A DNA stretch of 64,000 nucleotides from positions 39,934-103,933 of the forward strand of contig DASWII010000042.1 in NCBI GenBank assembly GCA_036397755.1, given 5' to 3'. The translations under genes and the position numbers were made by a program. This document shows, one piece after another, positions 1 to 8,352 of this stretch; position 1 is the first letter of the stretch; the number at the start of each line of letters is the position of its first letter. A model generated the notes under the pieces. It did not search any database. It was not told the origin of the DNA and saw only the letters and a program-made list of their open reading frames with translations. The stretch is from CAMYLY01 sp036397755 (lineage in GTDB: Bacteria; Gemmatimonadota; Gemmatimonadetes; Gemmatimonadales; GWC2-71-9).

Positions 1-717
1 GTTCCGATGGCTGACGCCATGCTGTTCGGGCACCGCGACCAGGGGCGCATTCTCCTGAACATCGGTGGGATGGCCAACCTCACCTGGGTGCGACGGCTGG
101 CAGAGCTGGAGACCGTCATGGCCTTCGACACGGGCCCCGGCATGGTGCTGGTGGATGCCGTCGCCCGCGCAACGGATCCAGCAAAACCCTACGACCTGGA
201 CGGGGTACGAGCCTCCCACGGAAAGGTGGTTCGAGAGGTGTTGCAGCGGGTGCTCGCGGACCCCTATTTCGATCGGAAACCGCCAAAGAGTACGGGGCGC
301 GAGTACTTCGGCGCCCGCGCAGCGACCCGACTTCTCGACGTGGTTCGTGGGAGCGGAGGGAGCGACGCTGACGCCTTGGCCACTGCTGTAGCGGTCACCG
401 CGCAGAGCGTGGCGGATCAGGTAGCTCGCTGGCTGCCCGAGGAATCGGCGAACGTCGACGTCGTGCTCTCAGGCGGTGGAGCGCACAACGCGACCCTCCT
501 GGACATGCTCCGACGCGCGGTGGCGCCGAGGGCGGTTGTCAGATTCGACGACCTGTTCTTTTCAGGCGCCGCGAAAGAAGCTGCGAGCTTTGCCTATCTC
601 GGATGGCGCACCGTGCGGAGCCAGCCTGGCAGTCTGGCGGTCGTGACCGGGGCCCGGAGCGCCCGAGTATTGGGGTCGATCACGCCGGCGCCGAGCCGCG
701 CGATCGGTGTGTATTGA
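1..717 (+). CDS. anmK: Anhydro-N-acetylmuramic acid kinase, C-terminal part (cut by window start)
   Basis: AnmK phosphorylates and opens 1,6-anhydro-N-acetylmuramic acid in peptidoglycan recycling in the cytosol. The visible 238 codons carry the family phrase NIGGMANLTWV, the following DTGPGMVLVDAV block, and a late VLSGGGAHN motif of the sugar-kinase/ASKHA fold. The frame is open to base 1 with no credible start, and AnmK is usually about 370 residues, so roughly 130 N-terminal residues lie outside the window. The ATG at base 7 is therefore internal. It ends 14 bases from a convergent protease gene, with no room for a separate terminator hairpin. Identification is firm from family knowledge; nothing looks damaged in the part seen. 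Confidence 0.9.
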   Translation, partial: VPMADAMLFGHRDQGRILLNIGGMANLTWVRRLAELETVMAFDTGPGMVLVDAVARATDPAKPYDLDGVRASHGKVVREVLQRVLADPYFDRKPPKSTGREYFGARAATRLLDVVRGSGGSDADALATAVAVTAQSVADQVARWLPEESANVDVVLSGGGAHNATLLDMLRRAVAPRAVVRFDDLFFSGAAKEAASFAYLGWRTVRSQPGSLAVVTGARSARVLGSITPAPSRAIGVY

Positions 718-731
718 TCGGTGAGGCTCCG

Positions 732-2180
732 CTAGTTGAGCGACGCCAGCAGCCGCTCCACGTAGGACGCCGGTACGCCGTACACGATTCGTCCCGCCGT
801 GCCGGCTTGCCCGCCGTAGAGCACCGCGATGACCTGCCCGTTCCGATCGAAGATGGGACTGCCCGACAGGCCCTGCGCACCGTAACCGTCGATCTGAATG
901 AGATCCGGGAGGATGCGACTTACCGAACCCGCGCTGAAGGACGTGCGCGCCACTTCACCGGTTGTACCGCCGCTTCGGGGTAGCTCGGCCCCAAGCGGGA
1001 ATCCGATCACGGCCACGGGGTCACCCTGGTGGATTTGACTGCCGTTGGTATTGAGTCCGCGGACGGTCGGCACTCCACCTCGGATGTTCACCCTCAGCAC
1101 CGCCAGATCGACCTCGGTGCTTACGCCGAGAAGCCGCGCATCCCACACCTGTGAAGATTCCTCGAACTTTACGGCAATGCTGACCGGCCGCTTGGTGTCG
1201 TCCTCGCCGTAGACGACGTGGCGGTTCGTGATGAGGGTGCCGTCGTCACGGACGGCGAACGCCGTGCCGTTGAAGACTTGTCCGGGACCGAACCGCACCC
1301 ACACCAGCGCCACGGCGTAGCGGTTGGCATCGACGATACTGCGGTAATCCACTTGGGCGGCGGTCTGCTGATACGAAAGACTGGTGGTCGCGACCGCCAG
1401 CTGCGCCTTGAGGGCCTCGGCCTCATCGGTGCGCCCAGCGCGTTCTGCGGAGGATAACCGCTGCTGGAGTGACGCAACCTGACTCTGTGACTCGCGCAGG
1501 TGCGTCGCCAGTCCTTCGACTTGACCCTGCAACGCCTGCATGGTCGACTCGGCACTGCGGAGAATGCTGTCGGTTCGGGCCTGGATCGCCGCCATCTCAC
1601 GGGCCCGTTCGGCCGCCTGGCGCCGATTGATCAGTAACGCGACGCCCGCGACCCCAACCACCACGACGACGAGCACCACGAGGGCTCGCCGCAGTGTCCG
1701 CGTCTGCCTGCCAACCTCGACGCGAATCCGCTCGGTGGTGCTCCCGCGCGGGCGCTCATCAGCGGCCGTGGACCGTTGGGGAGCACTCCGGTCCTGCGGG
1801 GAGGCGGCCGCTCGGGTTGGTGGTGGGCCGGCCGACGCCCGGGCGAGCACCCCGTCCGGGGTTCCGTCCGGCACCATGCGAATCTCGAGCACCGGACCGT
1901 CTTCGCCACCGATGCAAATCTGGTCGGTGTCCTCCAGCTTGGTTTCGCCGGTGATGCGGTGACCGTTGACGAACGTCCCGTTTCGGCTCTGCTCGTCACG
2001 TACGTACCAACCTGTGCCCCGCTGGAAGATCGTGGCGTGGCGAGCCGACGAGCGGAGGTCCCGCTCGGCGTCCAGCACGACGTCGGAGGCTGGATGCCTC
2101 CCGATGGTGATGGCATCCTTAGAGAAGACCTCGGTGTGCCCGGCCCGGGCGCCCGAGACGACGCGTACTTGGGGTTTCAC
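732..2180 (-). CDS. FHA domain - transmembrane - coiled-coil - trypsin-like serine protease
   Basis: Predicted bitopic inner-membrane protein of 482 residues. Residues 5-100 form an FHA phosphothreonine-binding domain (IGRHPASD, SARHA, RNGTFVNG). Residues 105-160 are a Pro/Ala/Arg linker, 166-184 one membrane helix, 186-270 a coiled coil, and 285-482 a chymotrypsin-fold S1C (Do/HtrA-like) protease without a PDZ domain. The triad appears intact: His321 in TNRHVV, Asp358 in VDLAVL, Ser439 in GLSGSP. By topology the FHA domain is cytoplasmic and the protease periplasmic. I chose GTG at 2180 because it lies 10 bases after the phosphatase stop and directly before the FHA fold; an upstream TTG at 2243 would add 21 residues antisense-like in composition. 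It is the last gene of the kinase/phosphatase operon, so phosphorylation by the neighbouring kinase is a reasonable inference. Confidence 0.88.
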   Translation of the reverse strand: MKPQVRVVSGARAGHTEVFSKDAITIGRHPASDVVLDAERDLRSSARHATIFQRGTGWYVRDEQSRNGTFVNGHRITGETKLEDTDQICIGGEDGPVLEIRMVPDGTPDGVLARASAGPPPTRAAASPQDRSAPQRSTAADERPRGSTTERIRVEVGRQTRTLRRALVVLVVVVVGVAGVALLINRRQAAERAREMAAIQARTDSILRSAESTMQALQGQVEGLATHLRESQSQVASLQQRLSSAERAGRTDEAEALKAQLAVATTSLSYQQTAAQVDYRSIVDANRYAVALVWVRFGPGQVFNGTAFAVRDDGTLITNRHVVYGEDDTKRPVSIAVKFEESSQVWDARLLGVSTEVDLAVLRVNIRGGVPTVRGLNTNGSQIHQGDPVAVIGFPLGAELPRSGGTTGEVARTSFSAGSVSRILPDLIQIDGYGAQGLSGSPIFDRNGQVIAVLYGGQAGTAGRIVYGVPASYVERLLASLN

Positions 2181-2190
2181 GGTGGGGAGA

Positions 2191-3225
2191 TCAGACGACC
2201 ACCGTGGCGAGGAACAGCGCGATCGCCGTGACGGCGGCCGCAACCGCGCCGGTCACGATCATCTGTGCTCGGCCCTCTGGCTGCGGAGGGGGACTGCCCT
2301 TGTAGACCGGAACCGGCTCGGTCGTCGATTCAGGATCCGTGAGGGGATACACCTGGTGTCCGACCGCTTCATCGCTCTCGGGTAGCTGGAGGTTGTTGCC
2401 CGAGAACCGGACCACGATGACCGTGATGTTGTCCGGTCCTCCGCGCTCGTTCGCGAGCTCGATGAGTTCCGAACAGATCTTGACCAACTCGACATCCTGC
2501 TGGCCAACGATGGTGCCGATCTCCTCGCGGGTCACTTGACCGGACAACCCGTCGGAGCAGATCATGATCGTGTCGCCACGCCGGATCTGCTGGTTGGTGA
2601 GATCGACCCGCACGCGTTCGTCCGGCCCCAGCGCCTGGAGAATGATGTTGCGTCGCTCGCTGCGCTCGGCCTCTTCCTCGGTCAACTCCCCGGCATCCAC
2701 CAACCGCTGCATCAGCGACTGGTCCTTCGTGAGCTGGACGCACTCCGTTCCGCGCACGAGATAGGCTCGCGAGTCCCCAACCTGCGCCAAGTACAGCTGA
2801 TCGTCGAGAATGCCGACGCTCGTGGTCGTGGTTCCCATCCCCTTCATTTCAGGGTGGTCCTTCGCGTACCGATGGATCTGTCCATTGGCGGACTCGACCG
2901 CCTCCTTCATGCGGGAAGCGAACTGCTGCGGTGTGCGGTCCTCGTCCTTGCACCAGGTCTGGAGCATGTGCTCGTAGATGACCTGCGTGGCCATCTCGCT
3001 CGCCACCTCGCCCGCTGCGGCCCCTCCCATGCCGTCGGCCACGACGAAGAGGGAACCGCGCTCACCCAGTTCGTGCTCGCGCACCTCCGGTTTGAGGGAT
3101 GCCAATTGGCGCGTAAGGTCAGCAACGAGGAAACAGTCCTCGTTGTGATCACGCGTTCGACCGACATCGGTCTTACCGAAAACCGTGACGCGGACGCCGG
3201 ATTTCTTCCCGCCGAACAAGCTCAC
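2191..3225 (-). CDS. PP2C-family Ser/Thr phosphatase with C-terminal membrane anchor
   Basis: Metal-dependent PP2C (PPM) phosphatase, expected to remove phosphates placed by the kinase encoded just upstream. All metal-site motifs are present: RDHNED near residue 30, VADGMGGAAAGE at 62-73, GTT, GDSRAYLV, SDGLSG and GGPDNITVIVV. After the catalytic domain comes a Pro-rich linker, and the last 22-25 residues are hydrophobic, ending at the stop, which predicts a tail anchor in the inner membrane with the enzyme in the cytosol. The GTG start at 3225 overlaps the kinase stop as GTGA; a second GTG at 3231 would add two residues. Length is 344 residues, longer than soluble PrpC/Stp phosphatases (about 240-260) because of the linker and anchor. 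Confidence 0.92.
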   Translation of the reverse strand: MSLFGGKKSGVRVTVFGKTDVGRTRDHNEDCFLVADLTRQLASLKPEVREHELGERGSLFVVADGMGGAAAGEVASEMATQVIYEHMLQTWCKDEDRTPQQFASRMKEAVESANGQIHRYAKDHPEMKGMGTTTTSVGILDDQLYLAQVGDSRAYLVRGTECVQLTKDQSLMQRLVDAGELTEEEAERSERRNIILQALGPDERVRVDLTNQQIRRGDTIMICSDGLSGQVTREEIGTIVGQQDVELVKICSELIELANERGGPDNITVIVVRFSGNNLQLPESDEAVGHQVYPLTDPESTTEPVPVYKGSPPPQPEGRAQMIVTGAVAAAVTAIALFLATVVV

Positions 3226-4961
3226 TGGCACCCCGCTGTGGTCAGTCCTAATTGCGCTGGTCGATAGCCCGGGTCCAAAGAGAGCGCACGACGATACCAA
3301 CGGCAAGCCTCGGCGGTGTTGCGGTCCCCCTCGTGCGCGTTGCCAACCGCCACCGCGGCCGTCAGCCTGATATTCAACGGCACGCGCTCGTCGTTCGCGA
3401 TCTCCTGACCGCGCTGGCGGACGGCCATACGCTGCGCGGGCGATTCCTCGATGGCGTCAAAGAAGTCGAACACCTCATTGTCGAGTGCCACGCTGTCGAT
3501 GGCCGGCGGATTGGCAACCGAGACGGGATCGCCCCCCCCGGCCGGTTCGGTGCCGCCGCCGGTCTCCTGACCTCCCCGCGGGGTGGTTATGGGATCGCCA
3601 CCGCCCACCGGAGGGCTCTGCCGACCGTCACGCCCTGAAGCAGCCTGGGAACCTTCAGTTGGCGAGGGGGCGGGCGCTGTGTTCCCCGTCACATTCCCGG
3701 TGTCCTGGCCGAGCTGAGTCCCGTTCAAGCCGGTCTCTTCGGGTGTGGGGCCCTTCAGCATGATCGCGGCTGTGCCTCCCGCGGCCGCAACGATGACGAC
3801 GGTGGCCGCGATGGCCAGAACCGGCTTTCTCTTCGGTGCCGGCGGAGTCGCCGCAGGCGCGGCCGTGTCTGGCGTGGCCGGTGCCGGCGGTCCCCCCTTG
3901 CTCCTCGCGCCCGCCACTTCCGTCTTGGGCAGCAGCGCCGTGGCGCCTTCGCTGTCGATGAGCGCCTTGGAGTCGATCAACTGCGTCGCGCTCTCTCTCC
4001 GTCTGGCCGCGGGCATTTGCTCGACCGCGCGCGCCGCGTCCGAAGCGAACTCGACCGCGCTCGCGTACCGGTCGCCGGGCATGCGCGCGAGACCGCGATC
4101 GACCGCCCCCTGCAGCGCGTCGGGGAAATCACCCGACGGGAGCACGGCCTTCATGGGGAGCGGGTCGTCGGTCAGCCGCTTGATCATGGTCTCCTGCGCG
4201 GTGTCCGCCTTGAAGGGCAGCCCGCCCGTCACCATGCGGTAGAACACCAGCGCCAGCGAGTAGATATCGCTGCGCCCATCGAGCTTGTCGCCCGACAGCT
4301 GTTCGGGACTCATGTACTCTGGCGTGCCGACGACCAATCCGGTCTTGGTCACGTTCTGCCCTTCTTCACCACCCATGGCCTTGGCGATGCCGAAGTCCAC
4401 CACCTTCACCACGTCGGCGCCCCCGCGACCCTCCGCCAACATGATGTTGTCCGGCTTCAAGTCCCGATGGACGATGCCCAGGTCATGTGCGGCCTGCAGC
4501 GCGTCGGCGGTCTGGCGGAGGATCTTGATCGCGCGGTCGGGCGAGAGCGCGCCTTCGGCGTGGAGTAGGTCGTCCAGCGACTGGCCTTCGATGTACTCCA
4601 TCGCGAGATAAATCGTCCCATCAGGCGTTTCACCGAAGTCGTAAATGGCGCAGACGTTCGCGTGATTGATGCGCGCGGCGTTGGCCGCCTCGCGGTTGAA
4701 GCGGGCGATGGCCTCGGGGTCGTTCGCCATCGACTGGGACATGACCTTGATCGCGCTCTTGCGACCCATCTTGACGTGCTCGCCAAGGTAGACGGCGCCC
4801 ATGCCGCCTTCGCCGAGCTTTTTCTGGATGTGGTAGCGATCGGCCACGACGGACCCGACCATGTCCCCGATCCCGCCCGCCGATCGGAGGGTAGAGCCGT
4901 CGTTCGGACAGAACTTGGTGTCGTCCGGCCACTCGGCGCCGCAGACCGTGCACGTCTTCAT
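3222..4961 (-). CDS. Zinc-ribbon Ser/Thr protein kinase with transmembrane helix and TPR-like tail
   Basis: PknB-type Ser/Thr kinase, 579 residues. A short N-terminal zinc ribbon has C4, C7 and C18, with D21 in the usual fourth-ligand place (FCPNDG). The kinase domain spans about 43-315 with the GEGGMGAVY glycine loop, Lys72, HRD 165-167, DFG 189-191 and the APE-like MSPEQ segment, so it should be active. A Pro/Ala-rich juxtamembrane stretch precedes one membrane helix at 379-401. Outside is a long Gly/Pro/Thr linker and a TPR-like helical unit at 515-575 that may sense a ligand or partner. The start ATG overlaps the FHA gene stop (ATGA) and its stop overlaps the phosphatase start (GTGA), so the kinase-phosphatase pair is translationally coupled. 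Substrates are unknown; the two FHA proteins in the operon are obvious candidates. Confidence 0.93.
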   Translation of the reverse strand: MKTCTVCGAEWPDDTKFCPNDGSTLRSAGGIGDMVGSVVADRYHIQKKLGEGGMGAVYLGEHVKMGRKSAIKVMSQSMANDPEAIARFNREAANAARINHANVCAIYDFGETPDGTIYLAMEYIEGQSLDDLLHAEGALSPDRAIKILRQTADALQAAHDLGIVHRDLKPDNIMLAEGRGGADVVKVVDFGIAKAMGGEEGQNVTKTGLVVGTPEYMSPEQLSGDKLDGRSDIYSLALVFYRMVTGGLPFKADTAQETMIKRLTDDPLPMKAVLPSGDFPDALQGAVDRGLARMPGDRYASAVEFASDAARAVEQMPAARRRESATQLIDSKALIDSEGATALLPKTEVAGARSKGGPPAPATPDTAAPAATPPAPKRKPVLAIAATVVIVAAAGGTAAIMLKGPTPEETGLNGTQLGQDTGNVTGNTAPAPSPTEGSQAASGRDGRQSPPVGGGDPITTPRGGQETGGGTEPAGGGDPVSVANPPAIDSVALDNEVFDFFDAIEESPAQRMAVRQRGQEIANDERVPLNIRLTAAVAVGNAHEGDRNTAEACRWYRRALSLDPGYRPAQLGLTTAGCQ

Positions 4962-5833
4962 GCTGCTTCGATCCTCAGCAGCTTGTCGCCGACAAGCACG
5001 TTCCGTCCGGGCTCCAACTCCACGGCGCCACGCGCCGCCAGCGCCACGCCGTTGCGGCTTCCGAGGTCCTCCAGGATGAAGTCCGCATCCTCGGAGCGAA
5101 TCACCGCGTGGCGACCGCTCATCGACGGGTCGTAGGGGAAGACCCAGTCACCCTGCTCGCGACCGATCACGACGTCGCGCCCCGGGGACAGATGCAGCGT
5201 GTCACGTTCCGAGCCATCGCTGCGCAGCTGGCTCGCCCGTGCGATGTCGGCGGACGGCACCAGGCTGCCGAGGCGGCGCGTGGCATCGCGCTCGGGCGGG
5301 TGCGGCCCCGGATAGCCAAGGCGTCGATACAGGAGAATCTGCGACCCGATGAGCATGAGGTCTCCGTCCAGCAACCGGTGCGGCACGGCGGTAAAGCACC
5401 AGGTTCCGTTGCGGCTGCCCAGATCGCGGACGCTCAGCCCGGTATCCGACGCGCTGAACTTGGCATGCACCGGCGAGAGGAAGGGATCGTCCCGCCACTC
5501 CAAGGTTGCTCCGAGCCGTCCGACGGTGGTGTCCCCGATTGCGAGCGGATGCCGGTGCGTCACGTCCCCGGCCTCGTCGACGAGTGCCAAGACGTACTTG
5601 GAGACCGGCCCCCGCTGCGCGGCCGAGGGCCGTCCATGGAGATCGAATCCGCAAGCGGGGCAGAAGCTCGTGCCGTCGCCGGTTCCCGTTCCGCATCGCG
5701 GGCAGGCGAACTGTGTGGCAGGCTCGTGAAGGCGCGTGCCGCACGCCGGGCAGAACGGAAGCCCTTCGACCACGGCGGCACCGCAAGCCGAACAGGTACC
5801 GGCCGGCGGGCCGGCTGGTTCGGATCGGCGCAT
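4958..5833 (-). CDS. Double zinc-ribbon, double FHA-domain protein
   Basis: Soluble 291-residue adaptor-like protein, first gene of the signalling operon. It has two zinc ribbons (C14/C17/C28/C31 and C44/C47/C58/C61) and two FHA domains: FHA1 at about 95-170 (VGR, LSPVHAKF, DLGSRNGT) and FHA2 at about 215-290 (IGRE, MSGRHAVI, DLGSRNGV). Both keep the Arg/Ser/Asn residues that contact phosphothreonine, so it could bind two phosphorylated sites at once. There is no membrane segment or catalytic domain. The ATG at 5833 gives the shortest protein keeping the whole first ribbon; a GTG at 5881 would add 16 residues of low-complexity sequence. Its stop overlaps the kinase start (ATGA). A scaffold role between kinase and targets is inferred, not shown. 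Confidence 0.88.
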   Translation of the reverse strand: MRRSEPAGPPAGTCSACGAAVVEGLPFCPACGTRLHEPATQFACPRCGTGTGDGTSFCPACGFDLHGRPSAAQRGPVSKYVLALVDEAGDVTHRHPLAIGDTTVGRLGATLEWRDDPFLSPVHAKFSASDTGLSVRDLGSRNGTWCFTAVPHRLLDGDLMLIGSQILLYRRLGYPGPHPPERDATRRLGSLVPSADIARASQLRSDGSERDTLHLSPGRDVVIGREQGDWVFPYDPSMSGRHAVIRSEDADFILEDLGSRNGVALAARGAVELEPGRNVLVGDKLLRIEAA

Positions 5834-6357
5834 CGGACCGGTCACGGTCGGTCCCGACGGCAGCGGCCTTCCGCCGCGCACTCCTGCCGGCTACGACTGC
5901 ACATCCAGGTCGGCACGTCAATCAAGACCAAGTTCTGAATTCATCCCATCCAGTTGGGGTCGTTGGGGAGGACACACGCCGGACGGCTTGCCAATCTACT
6001 CCCCGAAAAATGGAGGGTCAACCAGCGCAAGTTGCTCTCATTCTTGGGTTTTGGTCGGGTGACGTGTGTGTGTGCACCTTCGCGGCCCGCGCGCGTGACG
6101 CGAGAATTCCAGTGGGACGCGGGCCGGCGGGAACACCCCCGGGCGCTCGGAAGCCTCTCCTTGCCGTGGGCGCAGGGGTTTCACTTTCCAGCGGAGGTGT
6201 AAATTATTGTAGTTGAACGGCTTGAGTGAATGCGTCGGGGGTGGCCGGCGGAATCCGTTGCACGTATCTTGCGGGTTACAGTTGACACGATTATCGGGGA
6301 TTCCCACAGTACTAATCTGTCAGCTCGGTCGCGTACACGGTTCGCCAAAGGGAAGAG
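5834..6357. promoter_or_regulatory. Divergent intergenic region between two kinase operons
   Basis: About 520 bases without a convincing gene, separating the minus-strand FHA/kinase/phosphatase operon from the plus-strand kinase. It holds the minus-strand promoter described separately, an AT-rich TAAATTATT stretch at 6200-6208, and a TTGACA hexamer at 6282-6287 on the plus strand that lacks a good -10 at 16-18 bases. Short open frames here have no recognisable composition or motif. No tRNA, riboswitch or terminator was found. The space would fit shared regulation of both kinase units. Confidence 0.5.
5993..6021 (-). promoter_or_regulatory. Sigma70-type promoter for the FHA/kinase/PP2C/protease operon
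   Basis: On the minus strand TTGACC (6021-6016) and TAGATT (5998-5993) are separated by exactly 17 bases. This gives 5 of 6 and 4 of 6 matches to the housekeeping consensus, the best hexamer pair in this intergenic region. It would leave a leader of roughly 155 bases to the chosen ATG at 5833, or about 105 to the GTG at 5881. Confidence 0.55.
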
Positions 6358-8352
6358 ATGTTCTGCTCGCGCTGCGGCACCGAAGTCGACGCCAACAGCA
6401 AGTTCTGTCCATCTTGTGGGCTCGATCTCACGACGGCGACCCCAGTGGCCCAGTCCGGGGAGCCAAGCGAGCTTGCCGAAATCGAGGTCGTCCGGGACGC
6501 CCTGAAGGACGAATACGAGGTTCTGCGCGAACTCGGGCGTGGCGGGATGGCGATCGTCTTTCAGGCGCGGGAAAAGCACCTCGAGCGGGACGTCGCTCTC
6601 AAGGTGCTCCCCTTCTCGCTTTCGTTCGACAAGGAGTTCGTCGAGCGCTTCCAGCGCGAAGCGCGGACGGCGGCGCGCCTCGAACACCCCAACATCATTT
6701 CGATCTACCGTGTCGGGAAGTCCGGGCGGGTCATCTACTTCGTGATGAAGTTCCTGCGCGGCACCTCGCTGTCGGACATCCTGGAGAGGCGGGGGCGGAT
6801 GCCTCCGCACGAGATCAAGAAGCTGCTGGTGCAGACGGCCGGCGCGTTGGGGTACGCGCACAAGCACGGAATCGTGCACCGCGACATCAAGCCAGACAAC
6901 ATCATGTTCGACGAGATGGGCAACGCGATCGTGACGGACTTCGGGATCGCGAAGGCGGCCACGGGCACGCGGCTGACCGGGACCGGCATGGCGATCGGCA
7001 CGCCCCACTACATGAGCCCGGAGCAGGCGCGCGCGCAGACGCTCGACGGTCGCAGTGACTTGTACTCGCTCGGCGTGTTGGCCTACCAGTGTCTCGCCGG
7101 CCACGTTCCGTTCGACGCGGAGGACGCCTTCTCGATCGGCTACAAGCACATCATGGAGCCGGTCCCGCCTCCGGAATTGCACACCGCCGAGGAGCGGCGA
7201 ATGTTCGAGATCGTGCGTCGGATGATGGCCAAGTCCGCCGACGATCGGTTCCAGAATGCGGACGAGTTGCTCGCGGCGCTCGAGGGCGGGGCACCGATTG
7301 CAACGACGGCGCGACCCGTGACCGAGTCCGTTTCCGATCTGCCGACCACGATCCTCCATGCGCCCGACATGTCGGCACTCGGACTCACGGCGGCCCCGCG
7401 GGCGGGCTCGGAGCGCTCCGCGACGCCGACGACGCCGATGCCGAAATCCGGTCAGCCGCGCGTCGGACCCGAGTCGGGGCGGAAACGCAGCGGTGTGCTC
7501 GTCGGGTTGCTCCTGTTCTTTGTGATTGGTGGTGGGGGCGCCGGCGCGTTCTGGTATTTCGGCATGGACGCGCAGTGGCCGCCCCGCTGGCCGCCGGCGC
7601 AGGACGGTGCGCCTTCGGCGGTGGGTTCCCAACTGGATCCCGCCACACCCGGAACCGACTTGGCCATGGCGGATTCGCTCACTCGCCTCGACGGTGATTC
7701 GGTCGAGGTGGAGCTTGGTGGAACGGGCGAGGCCGCCGCCCCGCGGGAGACGGGGACGATTCTGGTTCGGGATATGCCATCGCTGGCCCGGCTCACGATC
7801 AACGGTCAAGTGCACGCGGGTGATTCGATCGAAGTTTCACCGGGGTCCATGCGCATCGAGGTCACGAAGACGTCGTTCGAACCGTTTGACACGTCGGTCG
7901 TGGTCGGCCGGGGCGAGACGGTGGCGATTTCGGTGGGAGAACTGCACCGCGCGGCGGGTGCGGCGCCGGTGACCGCGCAGTCCAGGCCGCAGGTGCCCCC
8001 GAGCAATCCCTCGGCTCCGGTGCGCGCACCCGAGCCGCAGCCGCGACCGAATGTCTGTGTCGAGCCAGGCGCGCCCTACAACAGCGACGGGAGTTGTTTC
8101 GACGACCCGCCCACTCCCGCGCGCGCGTGCGTGCTCGACCGCCCGGACGGGGCGACTCAGCGAGTGACCGGGACCGTTTGGGTGAAGATCGCCGCGGATG
8201 GGACCATGGAAACCCAGCAGCAAGTCCAGGCCGACAACCTCCGGTTCCGCTTGACGGTCCGCCGCTTTCTGCAAGAGGTGTCGTTTCAGCCAGCCCGCAA
8301 GGGCGGCCGCCCCGTCCCGGCGTGGCTCCTGTTGAGCTGCGTTTCCCGGTAG
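6358..8352 (+). CDS. Zinc-ribbon Ser/Thr kinase with PEGA and TonB-C-like extracytoplasmic domains
   Basis: Membrane Ser/Thr kinase of 664 residues. The zinc ribbon uses C3, C6, C17 and C20. The kinase domain at about 53-310 has GRGGMAIVF, Lys82, HRD 174-176, DFG 194-196 and MSPEQ, so it should be active. A linker leads to a membrane helix at 380-400. Outside is a PEGA domain at about 466-527 (small beta-sandwich common on surface proteins), a Pro-rich spacer with Cys567 and Cys580, and a C-terminal domain at about 588-664 resembling the TonB C-terminal/energy-transducer fold (TGTVWVKIAADGTME, VSFQPARKGGRPVPAW). The start ATG has a fitting AAGGGAAG ribosome site. It is divergent from the FHA/kinase operon and has no phosphatase of its own. 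The TonB-C assignment is by pattern and less certain than the rest. Confidence 0.9.
   Translation: MFCSRCGTEVDANSKFCPSCGLDLTTATPVAQSGEPSELAEIEVVRDALKDEYEVLRELGRGGMAIVFQAREKHLERDVALKVLPFSLSFDKEFVERFQREARTAARLEHPNIISIYRVGKSGRVIYFVMKFLRGTSLSDILERRGRMPPHEIKKLLVQTAGALGYAHKHGIVHRDIKPDNIMFDEMGNAIVTDFGIAKAATGTRLTGTGMAIGTPHYMSPEQARAQTLDGRSDLYSLGVLAYQCLAGHVPFDAEDAFSIGYKHIMEPVPPPELHTAEERRMFEIVRRMMAKSADDRFQNADELLAALEGGAPIATTARPVTESVSDLPTTILHAPDMSALGLTAAPRAGSERSATPTTPMPKSGQPRVGPESGRKRSGVLVGLLLFFVIGGGGAGAFWYFGMDAQWPPRWPPAQDGAPSAVGSQLDPATPGTDLAMADSLTRLDGDSVEVELGGTGEAAAPRETGTILVRDMPSLARLTINGQVHAGDSIEVSPGSMRIEVTKTSFEPFDTSVVVGRGETVAISVGELHRAAGAAPVTAQSRPQVPPSNPSAPVRAPEPQPRPNVCVEPGAPYNSDGSCFDDPPTPARACVLDRPDGATQRVTGTVWVKIAADGTMETQQQVQADNLRFRLTVRRFLQEVSFQPARKGGRPVPAWLLLSCVSR

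Noticed and set aside
6282..6315. TTGACA hexamer as a promoter of the plus-strand kinase
   Set aside because: No acceptable -10 at 16-18 bases; TACTAA lies 22 bases away, too far for a standard promoter.
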